Shown: positions 1 to 10,686, counted from the stretch's first letter. The stretch: 64,000 bases of DNA from Diplonema papillatum (GCA_030068145.1 JAPJBO010000363.1:147511-211510); one strand, 5' to 3'. Notes: a model not told the origin generated them from the sequence alone. Program-made: numbers and translations.

Positions 1-248
1 TGGGTTCAGCCGGACGATCGAGGATGAAGCGGCGAGCAGCGAGGGACATCGGGAGAAGGAAGTAGATGTTGAACGGCTCGGCGCAGCCTTTGACGGCGTG
101 CTTCCCCTGCGACATGATCAACGGCAAATCCGCACTCCACGCGTCGAGGGCCCGGTCGACAACTTCCGACGTGGCCGCTATGAACCCGCCGACTGCCAAA
201 TGCTCGACTCTCGCCGCGACGTTGACGGTGGGTCCGAAGTAGTCGGTC
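1..248 (-). CDS. Adenylate cyclase, 3' catalytic exon (partial, runs off window)
   Basis: This exon carries the second half of a class III nucleotide cyclase domain. Reading the minus strand from 248 gives TDYFGPTVNVAARVE, then a region ending GKHAVKGCAEPFNIYFLLP, which is the usual end of the domain. The Asp of DYFG is the adenine-specifying position, and the Asn of TVN and the Arg of AAR are the transition-state residues of the family. The acceptor CAG at 251-249 gives phase agreement with the donor at 2255/2254: the split codon AG|G becomes Arg, continuing NPLTNR into TDYFG. The frame stays open to position 1, so the C-terminus lies outside the window. The join is inferred, not shown by cDNA. 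Confidence 0.82.
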
Positions 249-296
249 CTGTTCGGAAGGGGAGGGTTTGCTCGTATTGTCTGACGACAACTGCCA

Positions 297-430
297 AGAA
301 GGTTGAAGTATGGGTAAAGATAAAGTGGGTGTCACCTGAGGGGGTAATATCAGGTGACAAAGCCGTTAAACACTGGGAACGTTTAAGTACACGGACCACA
401 CGGATCAGCATGCAGTGCCGCTAAGCAGCG
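297..430. repeat. Dispersed repeat family A (GGTGTCACCTGAGG type)
   Basis: The core GGTGTCACCTGAGGGGGTAA recurs near 3734, 24563, 39747 and 52648. It is often followed by CCGCCCACGAGATAAAGCC, a segment with ACATGGACCACATG, and GCAGCGGCTGCC. In the best copy (39747-39856) the ends are GGTGTCAC and GTGACACC, so this may be a ~110-bp MITE with 8-bp inverted ends. Confidence 0.6.
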
Positions 431-1045
431 GCTACCTTTTATACATGCGAGTCTTTTATTCCCTGAACATTTAGACTTTTTTTTGAAAGTATCACCCAGT
501 CCCCGCCCACTGGATCAACTAGCCAGAACCCCCCCACAGTAACAACTCACCTGCCGAATGCACCGGTCCCGAAAATGGATGATGCTCAAGCGATCCACCC
601 ATAGTTGGCCGCGTACTGGTATCACAAAGCCAGGCGTGCGTTGGAGTGCATGGTCCACGCCGCGAAGTCGTTGGCGTGAGCCTCGATGGAGCGTGGATGA
701 GAGCAGATCTTGGTTGTAGTAGCGAATATTCAATGGAGAACATTGAACAACCGGTAGTTGCTTGCCCCAGACACCGGAGAGTGCAGCTAGAGTGATGTGG
801 TTGCAGATCAACCCCGGTTTCCCGAGTCAACCTGGCCTGGCCTGCATGTGTCGAACGTGTGCTTCCACTGCTGGAGATGTGCAGAAGCTGCCAGAGGCAG
901 CCAGAATGAGGCTGAAAATGGTCCCCTCTACGTCTTGAGGGGCAAGCGGGCCCTAGAACGGGCCAATATGCACGGAAACGGCATGAAAGACCCGCAACGC
1001 TGCCGAGGAGGCCCCAAGCCCCCACAACTGCGGGGTGTGTTTAGA

Positions 1046-1245
1046 GAACCAAACAGCTGGGAGTAAGACTAACAAGCGACAATAGGCAAGAAACCCTCAC
1101 GCAATCACGCAATGACCATCCAGGCCCCTCCCCGACCACCCTCACACCATCCAGAAAATGAACCAAACAGCTGGGAGTAAGACTAACAAGCGACAATTAG
1201 GCAAGAAACCCTCACGCAATCACGCAATAGCCATCCAGGCCCCCG
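1046..1245. repeat. ~112-bp tandem duplication
   Basis: The segment beginning GAACCAAACAGCTGGGAG is repeated at 1046 and 1158. Both copies continue through GACTAACAAGCGACAAT and CTCACGCAATCACGCAAT, with only small differences. Confidence 0.8.
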
Positions 1246-1377
1246 ACCACTCCCCACTCTCACACCACCCAGAAAATGAGAGTGCTGGCCACCTTGTTGG
1301 ACGAGCCCCGGGACTGTCGAGAAAGTTTGCGCCTATTGTGATGAAGTGGTTGACTAGGCCCCCACGAAGCCGTATAC

Positions 1378-1431
1378 ACAACACGGCTACAACACGGTTA
1401 CAACACGGCTACAACACGGCTACAACACGAG
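1378..1431. repeat. 12-bp minisatellite
   Basis: Four to five near-perfect copies of ACAACACGGCTA. Confidence 0.85.
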
Positions 1432-1929
1432 GATGCGGCTCTGCTTAGGTGTGCACTCAGCCATCATCCGGCCATTGGCTGCTAAGCACCCGACCGGTCG
1501 ATTTGCCACTTTTGTGGCCCTCTATTCGCCGGGCGGTGCTGTCAGCACTTGTTCCGCGTCGCTTCAAGTACATGATGCTGGCGGTTGGGGGATCGGCGAC
1601 CGTGACTCAATTTAGGTGCGGTCAACAGGGTCGCCACGTGAAGGCCCCCCCCCATGACACCCGGGTTCATTCGAAAGAAAAAGAAGGAAATGCGTGGTTT
1701 AAAAAAGAGCAAGGAGTGCGCAGGTTCGTTGAAAATCGTACACCGCGAGAGTAGGAGAAAGTAGAAAGGGAAACTAGAGGTTTCGTTGACCGCACTACCC
1801 AGAGCCCAAAATCCTGGACGTGGTTTCAGGTGGCAAACTTGGCAAATGATCATGATCAGAAGGTCCTACGTGGGCGGTTCAGTTTCCTCACACATTGCGT
1901 GTGGCTAAAGAAAAAAAACAGAAGACAAA

Positions 1930-2235
1930 AATACTCGAGGGACTGCCTTGTGCTCATTTCGAAGGAGGCTAAAGGGAGAAAACAATACAACTACAAAGCG
2001 GGTCTTTTTTAGAGTTATAGTTCGCTTGAGAATCCGGGATTTTAGAGTCTCCGGGTGACTTACGTCGAATGGGTTCTTTTAAAGAATTAAAATTTTTGTT
2101 GAACGCTTACGCCCGCCACTAAACCCAGATTTACCTGTGTTTCGTGTGGGCTACAGCACATTTACCTCCTTTGATCAATCGCAACTGGCAGTCTCCTCAA
2201 GCATTTCCTACAAAGCGGGTGCTTATACAAAAAAA
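1930..2235. repeat. Dispersed repeat family B, copy 1
   Basis: Shared blocks are GCTCATTTCGAAGGAGGCT, a GAACGCTTACGCCC block, GGGCTACAGCACATTTACC and CTACAAAGCGGGTGCTT followed by an A-rich tail. The same order recurs at about 12995-13220 and 21430-21690. The A-rich tail at 2229-2242 and the lack of an ORF suggest a SINE-like or LTR-derived unit. Confidence 0.65.
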
Positions 2236-2254
2236 AAAAAAAAGAGTGGAGCAC

Positions 2255-3546
2255 CTGTTCGTCAACGGATTTTTGTGAGTCTGCGCGGGCCCGCAGTGGG
2301 CCCCGATCCGAACGCGGAGCCCGTTCCACACGCAGCATTCGTCGACGAGGTCCATGGTGTCCATCTCCGCCGTTTCGTCGCCTTCTGGGACCAGCACGTC
2401 TATCGGCCAGCACGAGTCGCACAGCTCTTCTTGCGCCGTGAGGGCGAAAGCGACCGCGTGTTCTGACTTCTCGAAGGCTATCATGAATGCATCGCCTATC
2501 GTCTTCACCTCGTATCCACCATATGCATAGCAAGCCGAACGTATCACTTCATCATGGACCACCAGAGCGGCGGCCATCGAATCAGGATAGAGCTCCCACA
2601 AGCGAGTAGAAGACTGGATGTCGGTGAAGACTAGCGTCACGTCTCCACTGCCAGGCGGTTCTGTTTCAAGCATGCGCACCATCGCTAAGTTCTTCTCGAC
2701 GGTGCTGAGCCGCGCCGCGGTTTGGATTTGCTGGACCAGCGACTCGGGGAGGTACCGTTTGTACTTCCGCAGGTTGTCGAGGAGAGAGGTGAACGACCGC
2801 TGCAGGCCTTCGGCGTGCTTGCTGTCGACGAGGTGCTCTGCCTCGTTCAGATCGAACCGCGACAGCGCTTCCGTGACTTCGTGCACGAACTCGACGATCG
2901 TCCGCACTTTTTCTTTCTCGCCCTCCAGCTGCCACGCGAGTCGCCGGGAGCTCAAAAATCCGATAACCAGCACCCCCGCAGCCTCGCCGGCTTCGACTAC
3001 TAGCTGCTTGACGGGGCGGCACGGGAGTCTATCGCAAGAAGTGACGGCATCTCTCCGCTGTTCCTGGCTTAGCAGCCCGGGCGCGTCGGTGAGGCCGAAG
3101 CTGAACGTCAGCTCGAAAAACACGACGGCGGTCCACATCAGGCTGACCACCAGCACGTGCTCGGGCCGCACCTTCGTCTTGCAAATGACGAGGACGTCGG
3201 AGAGGACGAGCAGCAGCGGCCACGACCGCGCGGCGGAGTGGGAAACGGCGGCCAAGTCGAACACCAGCACGGCGGCGACGTACAGCACCATGACGGTGTG
3301 GATGACGGCGGGGGGCATCTGCTTCGTGGACAAGAGGTAGACAAGCGTCGTTCCGCTGCCGGCGCCGACGAAGACGAACCCGACGCCGGTCATCAGCGTC
3401 GCGTCCACGAGCAGGAGGCAAAGCAGCATCGCGCAGGCGCCGCACGTGGCTGCCAGCATCACCAGCTTCCGGGTGTACTGCAGCTCCGAGTCGTACGGGG
3501 TTAAGAACAGCCGCAGCAGCCGGTTCCAGCAGAGCCGGGTGAGCAT
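2255..3546 (-). CDS. Membrane adenylate cyclase (class III), 5' exon
   Basis: The enzyme converts ATP to cAMP at a membrane. From the ATG at 3546 (MLTRLCWNRLL), residues ~25-195 hold about five or six hydrophobic segments. A helical linker follows, including the DNLRKYKRYLPESLVQ block that precedes catalytic domains in protist cyclases. The catalytic domain begins at about residue 297. Metal-binding Asp residues lie in VTLVFTDIQ and TIGDAFM, and the Lys in YEVKTIGDAF is the adenine-specifying Lys (guanylate cyclases have Glu). The exon stops at GAHCGPAQTHKNPLTNR, exactly where the family continues with DYFG, supplied by exon 1-248. The Lys + Asp pair argues for adenylate rather than guanylate cyclase. 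An upstream GTG extension (to 3573) is possible but I prefer the ATG. The duplicated 5' region lies just upstream. Confidence 0.87.
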
Positions 3547-3714
3547 TTTGCCTTCCGTGCGCTGCCAGCCCACAGGGGGCGCTCCCGCGGAGCCGGTCTT
3601 GTTTCCCCCCTTTCTTTTTCGAGGAGCGGTTTGTGTAAAGACGGTCAGACCCTGTCGGTCTTAACCCCTGAAGAAATCGTTTAGAAATAGGTTATGGGAA
3701 GAGCGTTGAAGGAT

Positions 3715-3790
3715 CGTTAAAGATAATACAGTGGTGTCACCTGAGGGGGGTAATCTCAGGACCGCCCACGAGATAGCCAATTGTACTTGG
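3715..3790. repeat. Dispersed repeat family A fragment
   Basis: Carries GGTGTCACCTGAGGGGG and CTCAGGACCGCCCACGAGAT. It sits between the two copies of the duplicated cyclase 5' exon, so it may have inserted after or during the duplication. Confidence 0.6.
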
Positions 3791-3879
3791 CACAAGCTTT
3801 CGAGGTGCAAAACGAGCAACATTGCACGGGGGAGGTGGTGTCAATCATCTGTACCTTTCACAGCATCACTGAGGGGGCG

Positions 3880-4165
3880 AATCAACACCAGCACGGCGGC
3901 AACGTACCATGACGGTGTGGATGACGGCTGGGCGCGTCTGCTTCGTGGCCAGGAGGTAGACAAGCGTCGTTCCGCTGCCGGCGCCGACGAAGACGAAACC
4001 GACGCCGGTCATCAGCGTCGCGTCCACGAGCGGGAGGCAAAGCAGCATCGCGCAGGCGCCGCACGTGGCGGCCAGCATCACCAGCTTCCGGGTGTACTGC
4101 AGCTCCGAGTCGTACGGGCTTAAGAACAGCCGCAGCAGCCGGTTCCAGCAGAGCCGGGTGAGCAT
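3880..4165 (-). pseudogene. Tandem partial copy of the cyclase first exon
   Basis: From the ATG at 4165 the translation repeats the cyclase N-terminus (MLTRLCWNRLLRLF) for about 90 residues with a few substitutions, for example LSPYDSE for LTPYDSE. Homology then stops after VIHTVMV at about 3888. Upstream sequence is duplicated too, with matching blocks near 3560-3690 and 4180-4300. Only the first membrane segments are present, with no linker or catalytic domain. It could be a decayed duplicate or an alternative first exon; the sequence does not decide. Confidence 0.75.
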
Positions 4166-4300
4166 TTTGCCTTCCGTGCGCTGCCAGCCCACAGGGGGCG
4201 CTCCCGCGGAGCCGGTCTTGCTTCCCCCCTTTTTTTTCGAGGAGCGGTTTGTGTAAAGACGGTCAGGCCCTGTCGGTCTGAACCCCTGAAGAAAATCGTT

Positions 4301-5486
4301 TAGCGTTCATTATGGTGTAGAGGTTCGGTGTTTCGGGGTTTCCGGTTGACTGAGGCTGGGAGTCGGGTAGTGCGAGGCATATTGCACACTTTAACTACGG
4401 CTAGCCGTTTAGAATTAGGATACGTTGTTGGTCAAGAAAGCTCAGTCCTGTGGAGCCTCGCCCTAAGCTTAGTTTTCCGCGATACAACGCAGTCGCACAA
4501 GCATTCCTCTTGCGCTGGTACTGTCAGTTACGAAGACGTGTTTTTGCTTCCCTCTTGCTTGTCAGTCTCGTCGGACAGTACGCCGAGCAGAAACTCCCTC
4601 GTCTAGCTGACTCAGTACTCCTGCCCACCCTGGAGGGTGCGAGCTGAACACAACCGAGAATAGCCGCAAAGTCGCTCACAGAAAGAATCGCAGAATCGAA
4701 GAACCGGAAAGATCAGGAATCCGTGTAGGGGCAGTCAATCAACAACTGATGGGATGGGAAGAGGGAGCAGAAACGTGCAAAGGGGGACAAAGGGCGCTCA
4801 GGTTCCCTCTCTGTCTCAGCCTCACAGCAGGTCGGCAGAAAGAGGATACGTATTCTCTCGGCGCGTCGTCGTCGTCGTGCTGCAGCAGCAACATGAACGA
4901 CGCGGGGGGGTAGTGACAAGGGCGGGTGTGGAATACACAAAGCGGGAAAAGGGAAATACATGGATCTAGCAAGATAGAAAGGGGGTTCTACTATAAAACG
5001 CAAGCAGCGTGTACGTGGTCGCCTTTACTCGTGCTTAGGTCGGGGCCGCCAAGCCCTGGCGACTGCGTCACACCGCACCGTGCCCAAAATCCAAAACCCT
5101 CTTCGCCGTGAAAAAACACTGTTTAAAGCCAAAACGAAATGCGCTGGATAGGGGTGCCACGGCTTTCCCTAAGAAGCGGGGGTTGCTCGCTGGAGAGCCA
5201 AATTTGAGCTTCAAACTTAACACAACCTCTAGACTCGGAAATATTCATGCGGCGGCAGGCTTCCGAGGTTTCGGAAGCCTGCCACCACATTATCAAGCCC
5301 TGGTACACATTTTACTTTCTAAATCCGTGCTGCTCTGCGCAAAGCGAAGCTCAACAGAAGAAATGCGTAGGTTTCGTTTTTTTTTTTTTTTTTTAGTTGC
5401 TCGTTGTCGATGACACTTATGTCGAGGTGTGCAGTAAAGCCGCCCACCTCGAAACGTTGCTGCTGGCTAGGCGTTGTTGCGCGATA
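4301..5486. other. No gene recognised
   Basis: Mixed-composition sequence with a poly-T run near 5378-5395. Short open frames here show no coding character or family motif. Confidence 0.5.
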
Positions 5487-5666
5487 TGAGCCGGTCCGTC
5501 CCTATCTCTTGAAACTGCATCGAAGTGCCTGCCGCTGTTTATCACAGTGAATCACGGTCCACCACGGTTCATCAGGTCCATCTCTAGTCCCTAGAGCTGC
5601 ATCGAATTGCCCGGTGCTGTATTCTTCGGTCTATCACGGTCTATCAAGAGGGGACGGACCGGCTCA
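5487..5666. mobile_element. 180-bp MITE, copy 1 (16-bp TIR, 5-bp TSD)
   Basis: The left end TGAGCCGGTCCGTCCC is the reverse complement of the right end (5651-5666). The flanking 5-bp sequences are identical: CGATA at 5482-5486 and at 5667-5671. A second copy with different 5-bp duplications is at 14235-14412. No coding capacity, so it is non-autonomous. The superfamily is not assigned. Confidence 0.85.
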
Positions 5667-5671
5667 CGATA

Positions 5672-7419
5672 TGTCCTTAGAACGACTCACGCTCTGTGTC
5701 AGGATCGACTTCAAACGAGACCTGTGGTGTGCGTTGGAGGGGTGCTTGAATTCGGCCAGTTGCCATCGAGAATATTCGCGTAGCTGCTTTTACTCCGAAT
5801 GGAAGGGAGGAACAATAGGAATAGAGGGGGAAATACAATACAACCAATCTGAATTCTTCTTCGCGTACACCCCGTTTGTTGTTTTGTGTTTCCGACGATC
5901 CCGTGGGACGTACCGATTGGTGTCTTTCGACCTTTTGTTTGTTTTGTGAGGTTCAGCAGACTTTTTTCACTCAGTACTTGTATTCGTGTGTCTTGTCGTG
6001 AAGGGGTAGACCCGCATGAACCACCGCGCACGTTGACCCCACCTCGCATGTTCAGTAACTACAACAACACACAGACCATGCACGCGCACATTTGTTGTAG
6101 GGTTGCCCAGGGGAAACTCCATTGTAGGCTTGCTGCTATTTCAATGAGCAAAATCATGACTGCTTTGCAAAAAGGTTCAGCAGCGGTCGGATGAGGAAGA
6201 GAAAGGCAAACCATTTTCCCGGACGGGTCTGCCCAGACCACGCGCGGTACTTCCTGTCTGTGCAACGGTGTCGCGATCTTGATTGGCGTGGGCGCTTCAA
6301 ACCTGGGTGCGGTTGGTGGTGCTTTGTCCTTTTGTCGCGAGGTGCCTGATCCTGACTAAGCAGACGTGGTGCTGAACCGCGCACTTTCCTCCTTTTTAGC
6401 GTTTATTGTGGTTTAGACCGGAGTACCCCTTGCAGCCTTGCAGTACTTCTGCTGGTGCGCAGGATTACTTCACCTACACGTATGGGTGCAATATGGCACT
6501 TTGCGGGGATGCTGCGGGTACCGTGACGGTCCTCTGCATATCCATCCTCATATGCCAGTATTGGGCCCAATACTAGGGTGCATTGCACCACGCAGCGTAC
6601 GTTGCTCTGCAGCAGCAGATGCACGAGCTCGTGTAGAGGTTGCTGATGCCGGTATCCGGTGGTACCAGCATATAGCATACCTCTGTGCATACGTGGTGGT
6701 ACAGTGTACACGTGCATGCATGCATACGTATACACGTAGTACCTAAGTATACAGCATGTAGCTACTACTCGTAGTGCACACGTGCTGCTGCTAGGTGGTG
6801 TATGCAGACAGCGTACTGGTCCTCAGGAGGTGGTCCAGGACCGGATATCCCCGATATCAGGGTCTGAGGTCCCAACCCCGGGGCCAGAAACGCTTGTGTC
6901 ATTGCAAACGCGGCAACGCGGCGAATGCTGGCCCCCCACGGTTGTGGTTGACAACCCGAGAACACCGCCGTTGGGCCGCATGCCAATGGTCCTCCAGCTA
7001 GGTTGGTAATACTTCCAGTACGGTTCACATGAACACCTGACGTCGTCTGATCCCAGCATCCGGCCAACTATGAACAGGTTCTTGACAACAGCATTGCTGC
7101 GGGGTGGGTTGCCCACTCAGTATTGGATGCCTATCTCCACGACAACCGTCTTGCTTTCAAGATGACCTCGGATCTGATGGGACACCTTGCCTCCTGCCGG
7201 CAGAACATTGAGACAAAGTGACATACCTCGACTCGGTCGTGACATCGAGGCTCGGTGACATATCTCGAGAGCGAGACAGTTCGTCGCTCGCCAGGCGTCT
7301 CTGTGTGCGAGTGGCGGTTTTGGTGGGCGGAAAAGGCAATTTGGTTAGTGCTAGGGATGCTTCGCAAGCATCGAGAAAAAAAATACTGCCCCGAGGCGGT
7401 TTAAAAAGTACGTGCGCTC
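5672..7419. other. No gene recognised
   Basis: Contains alternating TAC/GTA-rich palindromic sequence around 6660-6790 (GCATGCATGCATACGTATAC). No frame has recognisable motifs. Confidence 0.5.
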
Positions 7420-8230
7420 GGCTAAGGCCAGCGCGTGGCGAGACTGGAGGCAGCAGTTAAAGTTCGGGGAACAGTAAAGTTCGGGCGAAGCTAAGTTCGG
7501 GCAATGTTGGTGAAGCTAAGTTCGAGCGATGCTCAGTTCGGGCGTTGCTAAGCGCTCAGGCTGAGCTGGTACTAAAAAACAGTTCGGGCACGAAGCGAAG
7601 TTCGGCCAGGGTGGTAAAGTCCGGATGAAGCCAAGGTCGGTGCTCGTGCCCGGGGGGGGACACCCCCCCCGGACCCACCGAGTGCGGGAAAAGTTTGGCG
7701 CTGGTACCCGGGTGGGCGCCCCCCGGCGAAGCAAAAGTTCGGGCGCAGCTAAGTTCTGGTGAAGCTCAGTTCGGACGATAATAAGTTCGAGTGATGCTAA
7801 GTTCGGGCGGAGCTAAGTTCTGGTGAAGCAAATTTCAGGCGCAGCTGAGTTCGGGCGAAGCAACGCTCGGGCGAAGCAAAGTTCGGGCGCTGCAAAGTTC
7901 GGGCGATGCTAAGTTCTGGTACGGGCGCAGCTGAGTTCGGACGAAGCAAAAATCGCGCGAAGCTGAGTTCTGGTGAAGCAAAGTTCGGTTCTCGTAGCAA
8001 GTTTGGCCTGTGATGGCAAGCTCGGCCGCCCGACTCCGTTTCCAAATACCGCGAGATACTGAGAAACTCCGCCAAAAACGCAATTTTCGGGCACATTTGA
8101 CCCCGAAACCTCGAAAACAATCTTCGACCGGAAAAATGTCAAGGGCGGGATTCGAACCCGGGCCTACCGGCCTGAAGGCCGACACCCGCTCACTCTGCCA
8201 CCCGTTTGCATTTTGGCAGGGGAAAAAAAA
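7420..8230. repeat. Composite minisatellite repeat, copy 1 (leader + ~15-bp array + tail + tRNA-like head)
   Basis: The leader (GAGACTGGAGGCAGCAG, ~7439) is followed by a degenerate array of AAGTTCGGGCGAAGC / AAGTTCTGGTGAAGC units to about 8000. A tail follows (GAGAAACTCCGCC, TTCGGGCACATTTGACCCC), then a minus-strand tRNA-like sequence. The array is interrupted around 7600-7735 by GC-rich sequence. Leader, array and tail recur separately or together at 40968-41700, 46140-46350 and 56045-56145. Confidence 0.8.
8146..8205 (-). repeat. tRNA-like sequence (Pol III A and B boxes), SINE head
   Basis: On the minus strand an A-box-like TGGCAGAGTGA (8200-8190) precedes a perfect B box GGTTCGAATCC (8158-8148). 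The D and acceptor stems do not form properly and the T-stem has a mismatch, so I do not call a functional tRNA gene. It fits a tRNA-derived SINE promoter. Confidence 0.6.
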
Positions 8231-8387
8231 GCTTGCGCCGCACTATTATCTAGTCCAAAAACAATACACTTTTTCATAGACAAAAGCCGGGTTGGCTCGA
8301 ATAGAGGCTATTCACATTGCATGTTCATAGGACCTCCAGTCTCGAAAAATGACTGGGCCGCCGGTCTTGAAGCGAGCACTGCTTAGA

Positions 8388-8655
8388 CTAAAAACGGGTC
8401 TGGCGCTTCCTTTCTTTGTGTGCACTTTCTTCAAACCTGTTTTGTTCATCTAACGGGAGTGAGGATAGTACGCTGCCATCGATCTGTTTTTGTTCTTGAC
8501 AAATTGCATTTGTTAGACACAAAAACGGATCTGGCGCTTCCTTTGTTTGTGCGCACTTCCTTCAAACCTGTTTTGTTCGTCTAACGGGAGCGAGGATAGT
8601 ATGCTGCCATCGATCTGTTTTTGTTCTTGACAAATTGCATTTGTTAGACACAAAA
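8388..8655. repeat. ~131-bp tandem duplication (two units) of a dispersed repeat
   Basis: Two near-identical units run from CTGGCGCTTCC through TCAAACCTGTTTTGTTC and GCTGCCATCGATCTG to GCATTTGTTAGACACAAAA. A third copy lies at about 31700-31806. Confidence 0.85.
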
Positions 8656-8674
8656 CCCCACCCAGTACGTATTA

Positions 8675-8753
8675 GCTTTAAAGAACCCATTCGACGAAGG
8701 TCGCCCGGATGCTCTAGAATCCCGGATTCTCAAGCGAACTGTAGCTCTAAAAA
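8675..8753 (-). repeat. Dispersed repeat family C (reverse orientation)
   Basis: The minus strand reads AGTTCGCTTGAGAATCCGGG and continues to CGTCGAATGGGTTC, matching about 2010-2090. Related copies are at 31555, 31897, 47525 and 48580-48650. The TAG that closes the upstream coding frame lies in this repeat. Confidence 0.65.
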
Positions 8754-10299
8754 GGAACACACACCAAGGGGGAAGGCGCCCTCGCGGACACGAAGCCGGG
8801 CCCGCCGGGCGAGAGCGGCTGCGCCGCCGCCGCCGGCGGCTGCTGCGCGAACGGGGTCGCGGCGGCCGACGCTGTTTTGAACCGGGCCAGCTCGTCCTCC
8901 AGCAGCAGCAGCCGGCGGCCGAGGTTCGCGTTGGCCGCGCGGAGCTCGGCGACCTCGGGATGCGGGGCAGGGGGCGGCGGCGGCTGCTGCTGCTGGTGCT
9001 GGTGCTGCTGCTGCTGCTGCTGCTGCCTGCGGTCTGGCGGCGGCTGCCTCACCGGGCTGTGCGACCGGCTCGGCGCGCCCAGCGGCGCGGCCGCCATTAG
9101 CTCGTCCGGGCGGGGGGGTGCCTCGAGGGGTCGCCCGGCGGCCTGCGCCGCCATGAGCAGCCCCGCCTGCTGGTCAGCGAGCCCTTGCAGCTGGCGGACC
9201 TGCTCCCGCAGGGCTTCGTTCTCGGCGTCGGCGCCGCGCAGGCGGAGCAGCTGCGCCTTGACCCGCTCGTGGTCGCGCGCGAGCCTCTGCATCTTCTCGG
9301 CGGCGTCTCGCCCGGCCTCCCGCAGCCGCCGCACCTCCCCCTGCACCGCCGCCGCGTCTGCCGGGCCGTCCAGCGCGCTTTTCGACCGCTCTCGGCGGGC
9401 AGCTGCCGACTGCCCGCGGGCTGTCCGCCGGCGGGGGTCCGAAGGCTTCTTCGGCTGCGGCTTGGGAGGAGGCGTCGCGGCGTCGACGAGGAAGCTCGCC
9501 GGCGGCGCCTGCGGTGCCGTGTACGAGACGTCGCCGCTCCGCCCGATGATCGCGTACACTGGACACGCCTCGCCCTGCCGCCGCAGGGGGCTCAGCCCGC
9601 CGGTCGCAGTCGTCCGGTGCCTCACGAAGTCAGGGTCGTTGAACCCGCCGCCCGCCTGCGGCTCAGGGGGCGCCTCATCCTCTGCCCTGGGGGAGTATGC
9701 GACCACTCCCGCCGGCGGCGCGCGCACAAATGCCGGCTGCTGGTTGTGCTCTGGGCTCCCGCGGGCGGTGGCGAAGGAGTAGCCCCTCGGCGACTCCTGG
9801 TGCAAGGACAGCCCGCTGACGGAGCGCGTGTGGGCCCCGGGGTGGTACGACGACAGGTCGTCGTTGTTGTCGGTTCCCTGCGACATGACACTCGCGGTGC
9901 CGGCGCGGCGGGGCAGCGGCATGCCGTGGCCGGAGCCCGGTTCGTTGCAGGTGCTCCTCTCCTCCGGCAGCACGGAGCGTTCGTCGTGCTTCCGGGGAGA
10001 AGACGGCTGCGAGATGACATCGACCTCCCTCCAGCCGGTGGCGAACGAAGGGCACGGGTTGCCCGGGGTACCGAGCGACTGGCTCAGGACGCGGTTGTTC
10101 GACGACAGCGGCTCGTCGCCGCCGTGCGAGGGCGGCCCCTGCGGGGGGGGCTGCACGACGGGGCCGTGGTGGTGCGAGCCCAGGGGGTAAACAGACGGCG
10201 GCACGGGCACCGCCCGCGCGTGCAGGCGCTGCAGGGCCGACTCCGTCTCGCCGTGCTCCCCCGGGTTGCGCCGCGGGGAGAGTTTCGACAAGAATTCGC
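8747..10299 (-). CDS. Pro/Gln-rich coiled-coil protein, exon 2 of the gene starting at 12868
   Basis: I recognise no family. The frame of ~515 residues has a low-complexity N-terminal half, a helical Arg/Glu/Leu-rich stretch at roughly residues 325-385 (EVRRLREAGRDAAEKMQRLA) that looks like a coiled coil, a Gln/His run followed by a Pro run (about residues 430-450), and a second short helix (LLLLEDELARF). There is no ATG near its start: the frame begins after an acceptor CACAAACAG at 10302-10300. The preceding exon ends ...GCA G| at 11530, so G+GC joins in phase as Gly. At the far end the frame closes at a TAG inside repeat C, but a donor-like TTG|GTGTGT at 8764 could splice onwards. Its first ~55 codons are duplicated twice upstream. 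Confidence 0.62.
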
Positions 10300-10440
10300 C
10301 TGTTTGTGCAGTGGGAGGAAAATGCGTAGGGTTCGCTTACTTATTCGCTGGCGGCGGCAACATAATTGTAGTGGTGTTTCTGGACTCTTCGAAAAATGGG
10401 ACGCATTCTGACTTGGTGGATCTTTGCACCCGCGAAATCA

Positions 10441-10686
10441 CTAGACACTGGGTGACTTGTCTTTGGTATGGTTGCTCATGCATGCTTCACCGCCGCCGCC
10501 GTGCGAGGGCGGTCCCTGCGGGGGGGGCTGCACGACGGGGCCGTGGTGGTGCGAGCCCAGGGGGTAAACAGACGGCGGCACGGGCACCGCCCGCGCGTGC
10601 AGGCGCTGCAGGGCCGACTCCGTCTCGCCGTGCGCCGCCGGCTCCCCCGGGTTGCGCCGCGGGGAGCGTTTCGACAAGAATTCGCC
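10441..10686 (-). pseudogene. Tandem copy 2 of the exon-2 start, with splice acceptor
   Basis: The acceptor CACAAACAG and the following ~55 codons (RNPGEPAAHGETESALQRL) are repeated almost exactly from the main exon at 10299. After the SHGGGG stretch the frame departs into unrelated sequence and stops at 10441. The duplicated block spans about 10495-10870 and includes the non-coding sequence before the acceptor. Confidence 0.72.

Larger units (their letters stand above)
249..2254 (-). other. Predicted 2.0-kb intron of the cyclase gene, filled with repeats
   Basis: The donor is AACAG|GTGC (intron starts at 2254) and the acceptor is CCGAACAG (ends at 249). No other cyclase-like coding sequence lies between them. 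The intron holds a copy of dispersed repeat A (about 297-430), a ~112-bp tandem duplication (about 1046-1245), a 12-bp minisatellite (1378-1431), dispersed repeat B (about 1930-2235), a piece of repeat C (about 2005-2095) and a poly-A run near 2230. Confidence 0.65.

Noticed and set aside
2197-2254. Cyclase protein ending at 2197 as a natural C-terminus
   Set aside because: The reading past NPLTNR runs into a poly-T tract of repeat B, and the missing half of the domain is found intact at 1-248.
8146-8205. Functional tRNA gene
   Set aside because: The B box is perfect but there is no proper acceptor or D stem and the T-stem has a mismatch; it is attached to a dispersed minisatellite repeat.
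8747-10291. Independent gene starting at 10291
   Set aside because: The apparent start codon is TTG, no ATG is near, and a phase-matched acceptor lies just upstream; an exon of the 12868 gene is simpler.
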